A stretch of DNA of 34,692 nucleotides from assembly GCA_002388885.1 (NCBI GenBank), contig DGNI01000091.1, forward strand, positions 432-35,123, in the 5' to 3' direction. The first letter of the stretch is position 1. Each line of letters begins with the position of its first letter. This stretch comes from Parvularculaceae bacterium UBA4496 (GTDB lineage Bacteria > Pseudomonadota > Alphaproteobacteria > Caulobacterales > Parvularculaceae). This document shows, piece after piece, positions 18,469-26,616 of this stretch. Both the position numbers and the translations under genes were made by a program. Below the pieces are notes generated by a model. The model saw nothing but the letters and a program-made list of their open reading frames with translations, was not told the DNA's origin and did not search any database.

Positions 18469-20394
18469 CTAATTCCGTTCTCGCGCAGCTTGTTTCGCAG
18501 CATCCCAGCCTTTGACCAAACGTTTAAAATTGCGCATTAACTCCGATTTCAATTCCGCATCGGTTATCTTTCCCGCGAGCCAATGCTTCGCCGCGCCATT
18601 AAAAATAGTGCGGCCGACGGCAAAGCCTTTCACCAGCCGGCACCTTGCCGCAGCCGAGAAGGACTCTATCAAAGCATTTTCCTCGGCAGAAAGCCCTAAA
18701 ACGACGATTCCTCTACAATACGTGTCATTTTCCAAAATCGCCGTTTCGATTGCGTTCCAGGCCGCATCGTTGGTTGACGGCTCCAATTTCCACCAGTCAG
18801 GATAAACTCCAAGGCTGTAAATTTTTCGGATAACGGACGCCGTGGTCGTCTCGTCACATTCGCCATGCTTTGACGCAATGATCTCAACAAGCAATTCGTG
18901 TCTGGTCCGCCTGCAAGCGTCAAACAGCCGGATAAGCTGCCGTTGCTGAGCCTGTTCCAATTGATCGGGATCATCGGGATGATAAAAAAGCAGGCACTTA
19001 ACAACATGGTTTAGTGGCCATTCACTGATTTCCATGCCGATGTCGCCCTGCTGTTCAAAGGCCAGCGGTCTTGATCCGGGCAACTCAACAGGCCTGCCAA
19101 TCCAGTAGGGAAAATCCGCGGCGATTTCGAGCGCTCTTTTGCCATAACGCCCGTCAAGCAAAACACCGAAGGTTGGATCGCCTTGAGCAATTTCATGAAC
19201 ACCCTCAAACGCGAGGCGCTTTAAGGTATCCAATCGTCCAATATCTGCGTCGAATTCCCGTGCAAGATCTTCCAATTGCGTGCGGTGATCGATCGCCAAA
19301 ACCTTGAGAGAGTCGTAGTTCACCGCGCGTGTCGTCGACCAGTGAATATTTTCAAGCTGCGCATCTTCACGCAGCCTAGCCTGTCGCACCTTACTTTCCA
19401 GAAAGTAATTGAGTTCCGGCTCCGTCGGCATTGCTGGCGCGCAGCCATGTCGCGATACCACAATGGCGCCGGCCGCATTCGCGAGACGGCAACATTCAGC
19501 GGTTTCGGTGCCTCGCAACCAGCCCTTTAAGAATCCGCTCATAAAAGCGTCGCCGGCGCCAAGGACGTTAAAAACTTCGACGGGAAATCCTTCGCCTTCT
19601 ATTCCGTCGTCGAGAAGGTCCGGAATCTCTTCCTCGAACGCCACACAACCGAGCGGGCCTCTTTTACAGACAATAAGAGCAGGAGTTTTCCTCCTAATAT
19701 TCTTTATCGCGTCAATAGTATTTGTTGATCCGCCGAGAATATGAATTTCCTCTTCCGTCCCGACCACTAAATCACAGTCTGGAAGTATTTCCTGCAATAC
19801 GTGGGTGACGTCTTCGTTGGTCACAAACCTGTCTTCCCCGCGGTCAGGTTTTGTAAGTCCCCACAATACCGGACGGTAGTCGATGTCGAAAACCACTTTC
19901 CGGCCGGCCTCCTTCGCTATACGGATTGCCGAAAGGCACGCGTCTCGCGGGGCAGGCTTCGAAAAATGTGTTCCGGTGACAAGAATGGATGCTGATGAGG
20001 CTATGTACTTCGGGTCAATATCTTCGACGCAAAGCGCCATGTCGGCGCAGTTTTCCCGGTAAAATATCAGCGGGAATTGTTCCTGATCCCTTATGCCAAG
20101 AATTACGAGCGCTGTGAGGCGTTCATCATCGACAACGATGCCTTGCGTTCCGACCCCTTCCCGCTCCATCTGCTCGCAGATAAAGCGTCCCATATGGTCG
20201 TCTCCAACACGGGTGATAATCCCGCTAGACAACCCTAACCGCGCAGAACCTATCGCAATATTGGCCGGACAACCGCCAACATATTTGGTGAAAGACCCCA
20301 TATCTTCGAGGCGACCGCCTACTTGCGCGCCATAAAGGTCGATACCGGCCCGTCCGATTGTGATAACATCGATTTCGGCTTCCGGCACGCTCAT
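18469..20394 (-). CDS. iolC: Bifunctional 5-dehydro-2-deoxygluconokinase / 5-dehydro-2-deoxyphosphogluconate aldolase (IolC-DUF2090 fusion)
   Basis: 641 residues, about twice the size of a stand-alone IolC. Residues 1-325 are a PfkB-family sugar kinase: GGCPANIAIGSARLG near 40-54, and GAGDAFMSGFL at 279-289 with catalytic Asp282. Residues about 340-641 form the DUF2090 domain (SLKVLAIDHRTQLEDLAREF, FGVLLDGRYGKRAL, GRTIFNGAAKHWLAG), a class-I aldolase-like barrel. The fusion phosphorylates 2-deoxy-5-keto-gluconate and is thought to cleave the product to DHAP and malonate semialdehyde, which would explain why no separate iolJ is present. AGGAG precedes the ATG by 6 nt. It is the first gene of the leftward operon, with a candidate IolR site at 20431-20444. 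Confidence 0.92.
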   Translation of the reverse strand: MSVPEAEIDVITIGRAGIDLYGAQVGGRLEDMGSFTKYVGGCPANIAIGSARLGLSSGIITRVGDDHMGRFICEQMEREGVGTQGIVVDDERLTALVILGIRDQEQFPLIFYRENCADMALCVEDIDPKYIASSASILVTGTHFSKPAPRDACLSAIRIAKEAGRKVVFDIDYRPVLWGLTKPDRGEDRFVTNEDVTHVLQEILPDCDLVVGTEEEIHILGGSTNTIDAIKNIRRKTPALIVCKRGPLGCVAFEEEIPDLLDDGIEGEGFPVEVFNVLGAGDAFMSGFLKGWLRGTETAECCRLANAAGAIVVSRHGCAPAMPTEPELNYFLESKVRQARLREDAQLENIHWSTTRAVNYDSLKVLAIDHRTQLEDLAREFDADIGRLDTLKRLAFEGVHEIAQGDPTFGVLLDGRYGKRALEIAADFPYWIGRPVELPGSRPLAFEQQGDIGMEISEWPLNHVVKCLLFYHPDDPDQLEQAQQRQLIRLFDACRRTRHELLVEIIASKHGECDETTTASVIRKIYSLGVYPDWWKLEPSTNDAAWNAIETAILENDTYCRGIVVLGLSAEENALIESFSAAARCRLVKGFAVGRTIFNGAAKHWLAGKITDAELKSELMRNFKRLVKGWDAAKQAARERN

Positions 20395-20430
20395 TTTAGC
20401 TCCTGTTCAACCGGCCCATCCAGCATGGTT

Positions 20431-20444
20431 GTAATATATATTCC
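20431..20444. promoter_or_regulatory. Candidate IolR operator upstream of iolC
   Basis: GTAA-TATATA-TTCC differs by one base from GGAA-N6-TTCC, the palindrome reported for the RpiR-type IolR of Sinorhizobium meliloti. It lies 37-50 bp upstream of the iolC ATG, in the 133-bp gap shared with the divergent dehydrogenase gene. Confidence 0.5.
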
Positions 20445-20469
20445 ATTTGTTTCTTTTTTGCAATTGTTG

Positions 20470-20483
20470 TTTCAAAAATGAAA
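20470..20483. promoter_or_regulatory. Inverted repeat upstream of the Gfo/Idh/MocA gene
   Basis: TTTCA-AAAA-TGAAA is a 5-bp inverted repeat 45-58 bp before the ATG at 20528, in the same divergent promoter region as the iolC operator. It may be a second regulator contact or part of the promoter. Confidence 0.35.
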
Positions 20484-20527
20484 TATATCGTGTAACATCA
20501 GCGGCTTAAAACTCGGAATCATGCTAC

Positions 20528-21661
20528 ATGACTAAACTAAAAATTGGCCTTATCGGAACAGGATATATCGGAAAAATTCATGCGCTCGGGTTTCGGAACG
20601 CGCAAACTCTGTTTCCTGACCTTCCCGAGTTGGAGCTTACCACAATCTGCGATGCGGAGGCCGGTCGCGCAGAAAAGATGCGTAAGGAGCTAGGGTTTCT
20701 CTATGCAACAGCTCACTGGCGCGACGTAATTGACGATCCCGAACTGAACATCATTGCAATCGCGACTCCGAATTTCTTGCACCACGAAATGGCGACCGCG
20801 GCCTTGAAGTGCGGAAAACACGTCTACTGCGAAAAACCAATGGGGGTGTCATTGGATGAAGCACGTGACATGGCTGATGAAGCGGCTCGCACGAATGTAC
20901 ACACTTTGCTTGCATATAATTATCTGCGCAGTCCTGCCTTTATTCACGCACAAAAATTGGTTCGAGAAGGGCGTATAGGACGTATTTTCTACTTACGCGG
21001 TGTTTATGAAGAAGAATATATGGCGGATGCTGAAGTTCCCTTCAGCTGGCGATGCGAAAAGAAATCCGCCGGCGCCGGTGCGCTTGGCGACCTCGGCTCT
21101 CACCTTTTGTGCGCCGCTATTTCATTGCTGGGCGCGCCTTTGGAAGTTTCCGCTGATATCAACACCATCATCCCGACACGCTTGCCTGCTGGTGGGAATG
21201 GAAAGCGGCGAACTGTTGAAAATGAAGACATCGCCCATGCTCTTCTGCGGTTTCCTAAAGGCGTCACAGCCTCCTTCATGACAAGCCGGGTTTCGTGGGG
21301 GCGCAAAAATCATCTTTCATTTGAAGTTTATGGTGAAAAAGGCTCCATTCGCTTTGATCAGGAGCGCCTGAACGAATTGAAGTTTTTCGAAAGAGGCACA
21401 GCGGAGTCAGAAAATGGATACCGCACGATTCTCACAGGACCATCTCATCCGCCTTATGATCATTTTATTCCTTCGGCTGGCCACCAGATCGGTTTTAATG
21501 ACCTAAAGACCATTGAAATCGCGGAGTTTGTCAAATCTATCACTGCCAAATCGCCACTTTTTCCATCATTCCATGACGGTGTTACGATAGAAAAAACAAT
21601 GGATGCGATCCTGAAATCAGCCGCGTCCAGAAAATGGGTTCCGATTAGCGCCTCCCAATAA
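20528..21661 (+). CDS. Gfo/Idh/MocA family NAD(P)-dependent oxidoreductase, probably acting on an inositol isomer or derivative
   Basis: 377 residues. The Rossmann start is KIGLIGTGYIGKIHA (5-19), with the catalytic-lysine motif EKP at 102-104 (Lys103) and an Asp188-x-x-x-His192 pair in GALGDLGSHLL. These are the catalytic positions of the inositol dehydrogenase fold. It is longer than and clearly different from the second dehydrogenase at 24403, so it is unlikely to be a duplicate iolG. A scyllo-inositol, scyllo-inosose or inositol-sugar dehydrogenase would fit its place between iolC and the symporter. Related longer members also oxidise anhydro-sugars, so the substrate is open. It diverges from iolC. 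Confidence 0.82.
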   Translation: MTKLKIGLIGTGYIGKIHALGFRNAQTLFPDLPELELTTICDAEAGRAEKMRKELGFLYATAHWRDVIDDPELNIIAIATPNFLHHEMATAALKCGKHVYCEKPMGVSLDEARDMADEAARTNVHTLLAYNYLRSPAFIHAQKLVREGRIGRIFYLRGVYEEEYMADAEVPFSWRCEKKSAGAGALGDLGSHLLCAAISLLGAPLEVSADINTIIPTRLPAGGNGKRRTVENEDIAHALLRFPKGVTASFMTSRVSWGRKNHLSFEVYGEKGSIRFDQERLNELKFFERGTAESENGYRTILTGPSHPPYDHFIPSAGHQIGFNDLKTIEIAEFVKSITAKSPLFPSFHDGVTIEKTMDAILKSAASRKWVPISASQ

Positions 21662-21676
21662 ATTGAATTAATTTTT

Positions 21677-21694
21677 CATTCTTTACAAAGAATG
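21677..21694. promoter_or_regulatory. Perfect 8-bp palindrome before the symporter gene
   Basis: CATTCTTT (21677-21684), AC, AAAGAATG (21687-21694). It sits 16 bp past the dehydrogenase stop and runs straight into the GGAA-N6-TTCT site. No U-run follows, so an operator is more likely than a terminator. Confidence 0.4.
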
Positions 21695-21707
21695 GAAAGT
21701 TTGTTCT
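21694..21707. promoter_or_regulatory. Candidate IolR operator upstream of the symporter gene
   Basis: GGAA-AGTTTG-TTCT is one mismatch from GGAA-N6-TTCC. It lies about 105 bp before the symporter ATG and overlaps the end of the palindrome at 21677-21694. Confidence 0.45.
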
Positions 21708-21811
21708 AGTTCCTCGACGAAGCGAAACGAAAACAAAAAGTCGGCAGGCTTGCGATCAAAATTTCAAGCCTAGTCTACATCACGCTTCTATACAGGGTTG
21801 GGAAACGTCAC

Positions 21812-23434
21812 ATGCTGTGGACCATTATATCATTCATACTCTGCACATCGGCAGTGGGCGTGGTTGTTTATTTAATGACCCGCCGGGACAACCTTTCTGG
21901 TTCCGATGAATATTTTCTGGGGGGACGACAGCTAACCGCTTGGGTGATCGCTGGCTCGCTAATATTAACAAATTTGTCCACTGAGCATTTGATTGGGCTA
22001 AATGGAGATGCTTTCAATCATACAGTTGCAGTGATGGCGTGGGAGACAACGGCCGCACTCGCGATGGTGCTGACGGCGCTGTACTTTCTCCCGCGATATT
22101 TGAAGCGCGGCCTGACGACGATCCCGCAGTTTCTTGGTGAACGATTCGACAACACCACCGCGACCATCGCAACGTTTCTGTTTTTGTTTTCTTATGTGAT
22201 CGCAATTCTTCCAGTGGTGCTTCTGTTCGGCGCGTCAGGGCTTGAGTCACTTTTTAATGTCTCTGAGAACCTCGGCATCGATCGGACCGGAGCCATGTGG
22301 ATTATCATCTGGCTGGTCGGCACTATAGGGTCGCTTTACGCTATCTTTGGCGGTCTGCGCGCAGTCGCCCTGTCCGACACAATCAACGGCATCGGATTTC
22401 TCGCGATTGGTCTCTTGATTCCGGTGTTGGGGCTTTTGGCGATCGGGAATGGCGATATCGGCGCCGGTCTGTCCGAACTCTACACCGAAGAAGAGCCCAA
22501 ATTCGACATCACTGGTGATGAACCTGGGTCGTTTTTGCCGTTTAGTGTGCTGTTCACGGGCATGGTCATCAACCAGATTTTCTTCTGGTGTGCTAACCAG
22601 TCAATCATGCAACGCGCGCTCGGCGCCAAGAATCTGAAGGAAGGGCAGAAAGGCGTTCTGATCGCCGCCGGCTTTAAGCTGCTCGGCCCTTTGATCATTG
22701 TCCTTCCTGGCGTAATTGCATTCCACATGTTCAAGAACGAGCTTTCGCCCGACCAATCCATGCTGGCTTACCCAACGCTCGTAAAAGCTGTTTTGCCACC
22801 CGCCTTGCAGGGACTCTTTGCGGCCGTCATGGTCGGCGCAGTGCTGAGCACATTCAACAGCGTTCTTAACAGTTCAGCGACCCTGTTTAGTAAGAATGTT
22901 TATGAGACGCTCATCAACAAATCAGCGAGTCCGAAGCAAGTCGTCCGATCCGGACGCATTTGCAGTATAGTTCTCGCTCTTGGCGCCATGACCATTGCCC
23001 CGATGATCGACACGAGCGGAAGCGTCTACAACTATTTGCAAACAATCAATGCGACGTTCTTTGGCCCGATGCTCGCCGTGATACTCGCTGGTTATATGAC
23101 AAAATGGGCTTCTGCAGCCGCAGCCAAGACAGGTTTGGTTGTTGGACCAATTCTGTTCTACTTGCTTGTATTCGCTTATGGAGACGCTGTTCAGGCCAGC
23201 CTGAAATCATTGCTTGGACTAGAACACGACATCCATTTTCTGCATTTTCTCGCTGTCGTATTTATCGCAACATTAGTGATATTATGGATAGTCAGTAAAA
23301 TTGCGCCGGCAAGGACTGTTTACCGCGCAGAGCATTCTATGGACGTCGATCTAACGCCGTGGCGGTTCGCTAAACCGGTATCGATATTGATTACGGTAAT
23401 GACAATTGGGACTTACATCATGCTGGCGCAATAA
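21812..23434 (+). CDS. Sodium/solute symporter (SSS family), probable inositol transporter
   Basis: 540 residues with about 14 hydrophobic segments. SSS-family marks are YFLGGRQLTAWVIAGSLILTN (34-54), GLTTIPQFLGERFD (near 105-118), YAIFGGLRAVALSDTI and a MVGAVLSTFNSVLNSSATLFSKNVY segment in the second half. The family couples uptake of sugars, polyols or carboxylates to the sodium gradient at the inner membrane. Its place between iol genes and the IolR-like site upstream make myo-inositol (or scyllo-inositol) the likely substrate. Many rhizobia use an ABC importer here instead. It is preceded by 150 bp without genes and ends 8 bp before the convergent iolR stop. Confidence 0.85.
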   Translation: MLWTIISFILCTSAVGVVVYLMTRRDNLSGSDEYFLGGRQLTAWVIAGSLILTNLSTEHLIGLNGDAFNHTVAVMAWETTAALAMVLTALYFLPRYLKRGLTTIPQFLGERFDNTTATIATFLFLFSYVIAILPVVLLFGASGLESLFNVSENLGIDRTGAMWIIIWLVGTIGSLYAIFGGLRAVALSDTINGIGFLAIGLLIPVLGLLAIGNGDIGAGLSELYTEEEPKFDITGDEPGSFLPFSVLFTGMVINQIFFWCANQSIMQRALGAKNLKEGQKGVLIAAGFKLLGPLIIVLPGVIAFHMFKNELSPDQSMLAYPTLVKAVLPPALQGLFAAVMVGAVLSTFNSVLNSSATLFSKNVYETLINKSASPKQVVRSGRICSIVLALGAMTIAPMIDTSGSVYNYLQTINATFFGPMLAVILAGYMTKWASAAAAKTGLVVGPILFYLLVFAYGDAVQASLKSLLGLEHDIHFLHFLAVVFIATLVILWIVSKIAPARTVYRAEHSMDVDLTPWRFAKPVSILITVMTIGTYIMLAQ

Positions 23435-23442
23435 CAGCGCCC

Positions 23443-24288
23443 CTACCCGGCTTCAGCTGACGTTGAATTCTGAAAGGCGTAACCCAGTACGATCGACTGA
23501 GCGAGGCACATGGAGACGCTTAATGAACGAAATTGCCTCACTTCCCCATCCTTTACTGTAAATGCGACAGAAGCATGCGTCGCTAACGGATTTATCTGGC
23601 TGTCGCTGACGGTAATAATTCGGCACTTCTGTTCAGCCGCGCTCGCAACCGTTTCTAATGTTTCCGTGGAATACGGGGGAAAACTGATTGCGATCATAAG
23701 GTCACGCGATGTGACGGACTGTGCCTGAGAATGATAAAACCCTCCTATTCCATCTATGAAAATGGCGCGTTTGTTCAGGCGTGAAAGAGCGTAGGCTATG
23801 TATGATGCTATCGGAAACGCTCGCCCGAAACCTACGACGTATACACTCTCCGCATCCGAAATCAGTTTTATCGCCTTATTCAACTCTTGGGGCGCCACGT
23901 CTTCACGCAGATGCCCCAGCGCCAATATATTACTGTCCACAAGTTCGGAAAGTATCTGAACCGATCCCGTGACCTTGGCTTTGCCGACTTTGTCCTTGAA
24001 TTGACGAATTCGTTCGGAATACCCCAGAGATGAATGACCGGCCAGAAGGTCATCTCGAAACAATCGCTGCATCTGACTGGCGCCGTCAAATCCAAACGAT
24101 TTTGCAAAACGAACAATCGCTGACGGCTGCACGCCGCAGCGATCCGCAAGCACAGCGACGGTTTCCAGCGCAAAATCGTTCGGTTCGTCCAGAACATATT
24201 TCGCAATTTGCTGTAACCGTTTGCTCAGCGAATCGTATTCGTTGCGGATGTTCGTGCGTAGTTCATCGACAGTTTTAGGCGGCTTCAT
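23443..24288 (-). CDS. iolR: RpiR-family transcriptional regulator, probable inositol repressor IolR
   Basis: 281 residues. An N-terminal RpiR helix-turn-helix domain spans about 5-80 (LSKRLQQIAKYVLDEPNDFAL, then CGVQPSAIVRFAKSFGFDG). A C-terminal SIS sugar-isomerase-like domain spans about 125-260 (ESVYVVGFGRAFPIASYIAY, ISFPPYSTETLE) and would bind a phosphorylated inositol intermediate. In Sinorhizobium meliloti an RpiR-type IolR represses the iol genes and is released by an inositol-derived inducer. Here the gene diverges from iolG across 114 bp containing a near-consensus operator, so autoregulation is plausible. The name is from family and context; the effector is unknown. Confidence 0.82.
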   Translation of the reverse strand: MKPPKTVDELRTNIRNEYDSLSKRLQQIAKYVLDEPNDFALETVAVLADRCGVQPSAIVRFAKSFGFDGASQMQRLFRDDLLAGHSSLGYSERIRQFKDKVGKAKVTGSVQILSELVDSNILALGHLREDVAPQELNKAIKLISDAESVYVVGFGRAFPIASYIAYALSRLNKRAIFIDGIGGFYHSQAQSVTSRDLMIAISFPPYSTETLETVASAAEQKCRIITVSDSQINPLATHASVAFTVKDGEVRQFRSLSVSMCLAQSIVLGYAFQNSTSAEAG

Positions 24289-24334
24289 TTTTTGTCCTGC
24301 AAGCTCTGAAATTTATTGCCAACCGGCACTGTTT

Positions 24335-24348
24335 GGAATATATTTTTC
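24335..24348. promoter_or_regulatory. Candidate IolR operator between iolR and iolG
   Basis: GGAA-TATATT-TTTC is one mismatch from GGAA-N6-TTCC. It lies in the middle of the 114-bp divergent promoter, 55-68 bp before the iolG ATG and about 47 bp before the iolR ATG. It closely matches the iolC site read on the other strand (TGGAATATAT in both). Confidence 0.5.
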
Positions 24349-24402
24349 AACTGTAGAATAAATTGTTTACGCCTTTTTGCAATATAGAAAAGCTTTCCTG
24401 TC

Positions 24403-25398
24403 ATGCATCATATCGCCCTTGTCGGAGCCGGACGGATCGGCGCTATTCATGCGAGAAACGTAGCGCATCATCCGAGGCTCAAGCTTGCCTATGTTGTCGA
24501 TGCATCAGAGGAAGCTGCGCATGGCTTGGCGGCGGCGACAGGCGCAAAAAGTTGCACCTTGGCCGATGCGATAGGGGACAGGAATGTGAATGGTGTAATC
24601 ATTGCGAGTTCAACCGATACGCATCTTGAATTCTCGATCATGGCTGCGAAAGCTGGGAAAGCAGTTTTTTGTGAAAAGCCGATTGATCTTAGCCTTGAAA
24701 AAGTGAGTAACAGCGCTGCATTTTTTGGCGATGGCGACACGGCTTTCCTGCTCGGGTTTAATCGTAGGTTCGATCCCAATTTTATGAAGCTTCGCGACCA
24801 GATCAAGAGTGGCGCAATCGGCAAAATCGAGACAATTCACATTACAAGCCATGATCCGGCTCCGCCCCCGCTTTCCTACATTCCAAAAAGCGGCGGATTA
24901 TTCAGAGACATGACAATTCATGATTTTGATATGGCGCGCTGGCTTACTGGCGAGGAATTTAGTGAAGTCTACGCACAAGGAGCGTGCCTTATTGATGAGA
25001 AAATCGAAGATCATGGAGATATCGATACTGCAAAAATTCTCCTTAAAGCCGCTTCCGGACAAATGGTGTTTATCAGCAACAGTCGCCGTTCCGGGTACGG
25101 ATACGACCAGCGCATTGAGGTGTTCGGTTCCGAAGGCCGGCTGGCCGCGGGGAATATGTTTGAAACGACTGTTGAGCGCTGGTCGCAAGGGGGGCGAAAC
25201 GCTGACAAGCCATTGGATTTTTTCCTTGAACGATATGCTGCGGCATATGAGAGCGAAATCGCACATTTCGCTGATATACTGGACGGATGCAGCAAGCCTA
25301 GCGTGACATATGATGATGGATACAAGGCGCTGTTGATCGGCGAAGCCGCCATAAAATCCTGGAAGCAAAAAACTTCAATAGAAATCTCAAATAATTAG
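24403..25398 (+). CDS. iolG: Inositol 2-dehydrogenase
   Basis: 331 residues, the normal IolG length. NAD-binding start: HIALVGAGRIGAIHARN. Catalytic lysine: Lys92 in EKPIDL. Catalytic Asp169 and His173 lie in GGLFRDMTIHDFDMARWL, the spacing seen in Bacillus IolG. GYGYDQRIEVFGSEG is another family motif. It oxidises myo-inositol to 2-keto-myo-inositol, the substrate of IolE, in the cytoplasm. It diverges from iolR and is the last gene of the inositol cluster before the mobile region. No strong ribosome binding site is seen ahead of the ATG. Confidence 0.93.
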   Translation: MHHIALVGAGRIGAIHARNVAHHPRLKLAYVVDASEEAAHGLAAATGAKSCTLADAIGDRNVNGVIIASSTDTHLEFSIMAAKAGKAVFCEKPIDLSLEKVSNSAAFFGDGDTAFLLGFNRRFDPNFMKLRDQIKSGAIGKIETIHITSHDPAPPPLSYIPKSGGLFRDMTIHDFDMARWLTGEEFSEVYAQGACLIDEKIEDHGDIDTAKILLKAASGQMVFISNSRRSGYGYDQRIEVFGSEGRLAAGNMFETTVERWSQGGRNADKPLDFFLERYAAAYESEIAHFADILDGCSKPSVTYDDGYKALLIGEAAIKSWKQKTSIEISNN

Positions 25399-25522
25399 GT
25401 CGTCGGCCTTATCGGCAAAAATCTTTCTTGAACTCGATAAGTCTTCGAGCAGTTGTCCCTACCGAGAACCCGATTCCCGAATAAAGCTTGCGAAATTTGA
25501 AGCCTGAAGCCAAGCTTCAAAG

Positions 25523-26538
25523 ATGCGCGAGTGGCTCTATTTATTTGCCGGCTTTCTTCGCGATCTGGTTCGGTCTCCATCTGAACTTCGCGCCGAAAAC
25601 GCCGCGCTTCGTCAGCAGCTGTCGGTTCTGCTCATTCGCGCGCCGAAACAACTTCACCTCAGACGCAGCGATCGGCTCTTGCTGACGCTCATCTGGCGTT
25701 TCGTTCCGGATGCCAGGAAAGTCATCCGGATTGTCAGGCCCGAGACACTCGTCCGCTGGCATCGGATGGGCTTTCGCGCCCTGTAGCGCTGGAAATCGTG
25801 CCCCGGGGCGGCCGGCCAAAGATCTCAACAGAAATCCGCAGCCTTATCCGCGAAATCAGCCTCGCCAATCCATTCTGGGGCGCGCCGCGCATTCATGGCG
25901 AACTCAAAATGCTCGGGATCGATATAGCCGAGTCAACCGTTGCGAAATACATGGCGAAGCGGCGCGGCCCGCCATCCCAACGCTGGAAAACATTTATTCG
26001 AAACCATGCGGACGGCATTGCGGCTTGTGACTTTCATATCGTTCCTACGATCAGCTTCAAGCTGCTTTACGCTTATGTCGTGCTGGGTCACGGGCGTCGC
26101 AAAATTCTCCATGTCGCGGTGACTGCACACCCGACAGCCGAGTGGACTGCAAGACAGATTACTGAAGCATTTCCATGGAATAAGACGCCCGACACGCTGA
26201 TCAGGGATAATGACGCCATCTATGGACTTGCGTTTAAAAGAAAGCTCTCAGCCATGGGCATTCGCGACGGCCCGACGGCGCTGCGCTCTCCCTGGCAGAA
26301 CGGTTATGTCGAACGTCTGATTGGATCTGTCCGGCGTGAATGTCTCGATCACTTGATCGTTCGCGATGAAGAACACTTGCTCCGCGTCCTGAAAGCCTGC
26401 GCAAAATATTATAATTCAGCGCGGACGCATCTCGGTTTGGCAAAAGACGTGCTTGTTCCCAGAAAGATTCATGCTCTTGGCCGCGTCAAACAGATTCCGC
26501 ACCTCGGCTGATTGCATCATGAATACGTCAGAATTTAA
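25523..26538 (+). pseudogene. Decayed rve-type (integrase core) transposase gene
   Basis: The conceptual protein has an N-terminal leader (MREWLYLFAGFLRDLVRSPS), a helix-turn-helix-like part and an integrase core with DFHIVPTISFKLLYAYVV, IRDNDAIYG and SPWQNGYVERLIGSVRRECLDH (DDE-type). Three lesions break it. A TAG at 25784-25786 replaces an expected Trp. A one-base deletion near 25796-25798 moves the frame before GGRPKI. A TGA at 26509-26511 stands where the family has Gly, after which LHHEYVRI and a TAA (26536-26538) continue the normal C-terminus. GTG at 25798 opens the 237-residue downstream part but lacks a visible ribosome binding site. The element is almost certainly inactive. Its ends could not be defined. 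Confidence 0.82.
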
Positions 26539-26544
26539 TGGGAT

Positions 26545-26556
26545 GGACGGCTCCCG
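26545..26556. repeat. Left subterminal inverted repeat of the IS110/IS1111 element
   Basis: GGACGGCTCCCG, the exact reverse complement of 27866-27877. It also pairs, with one mismatch, with CGGGAGCCATCC at 26602-26613. Confidence 0.85.
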
Positions 26557-26601
26557 ACCTCAGCGTCGAGGCGCTAGAATGGAGTGACACAATACAAATA
26601 A

Positions 26602-26613
26602 CGGGAGCCATCC
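26602..26613. repeat. Third repeat copy covering the transposase ribosome binding site
   Basis: CGGGAGCCATCC includes GGGAG (26603-26607), 9 nt ahead of the ATG at 26617. Transcripts entering from the left flank could fold 26545-26556 against this segment (11 of 12 pairs) and hide the ribosome binding site. Confidence 0.6.
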
Positions 26614-26616
26614 ACG

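Noticed and set aside
25784..25800. Programmed frameshift making a fused transposase
   Set aside because: A stop codon precedes the shift, there is no slippery run, and a third lesion occurs at 26509, so decay is the simpler reading.
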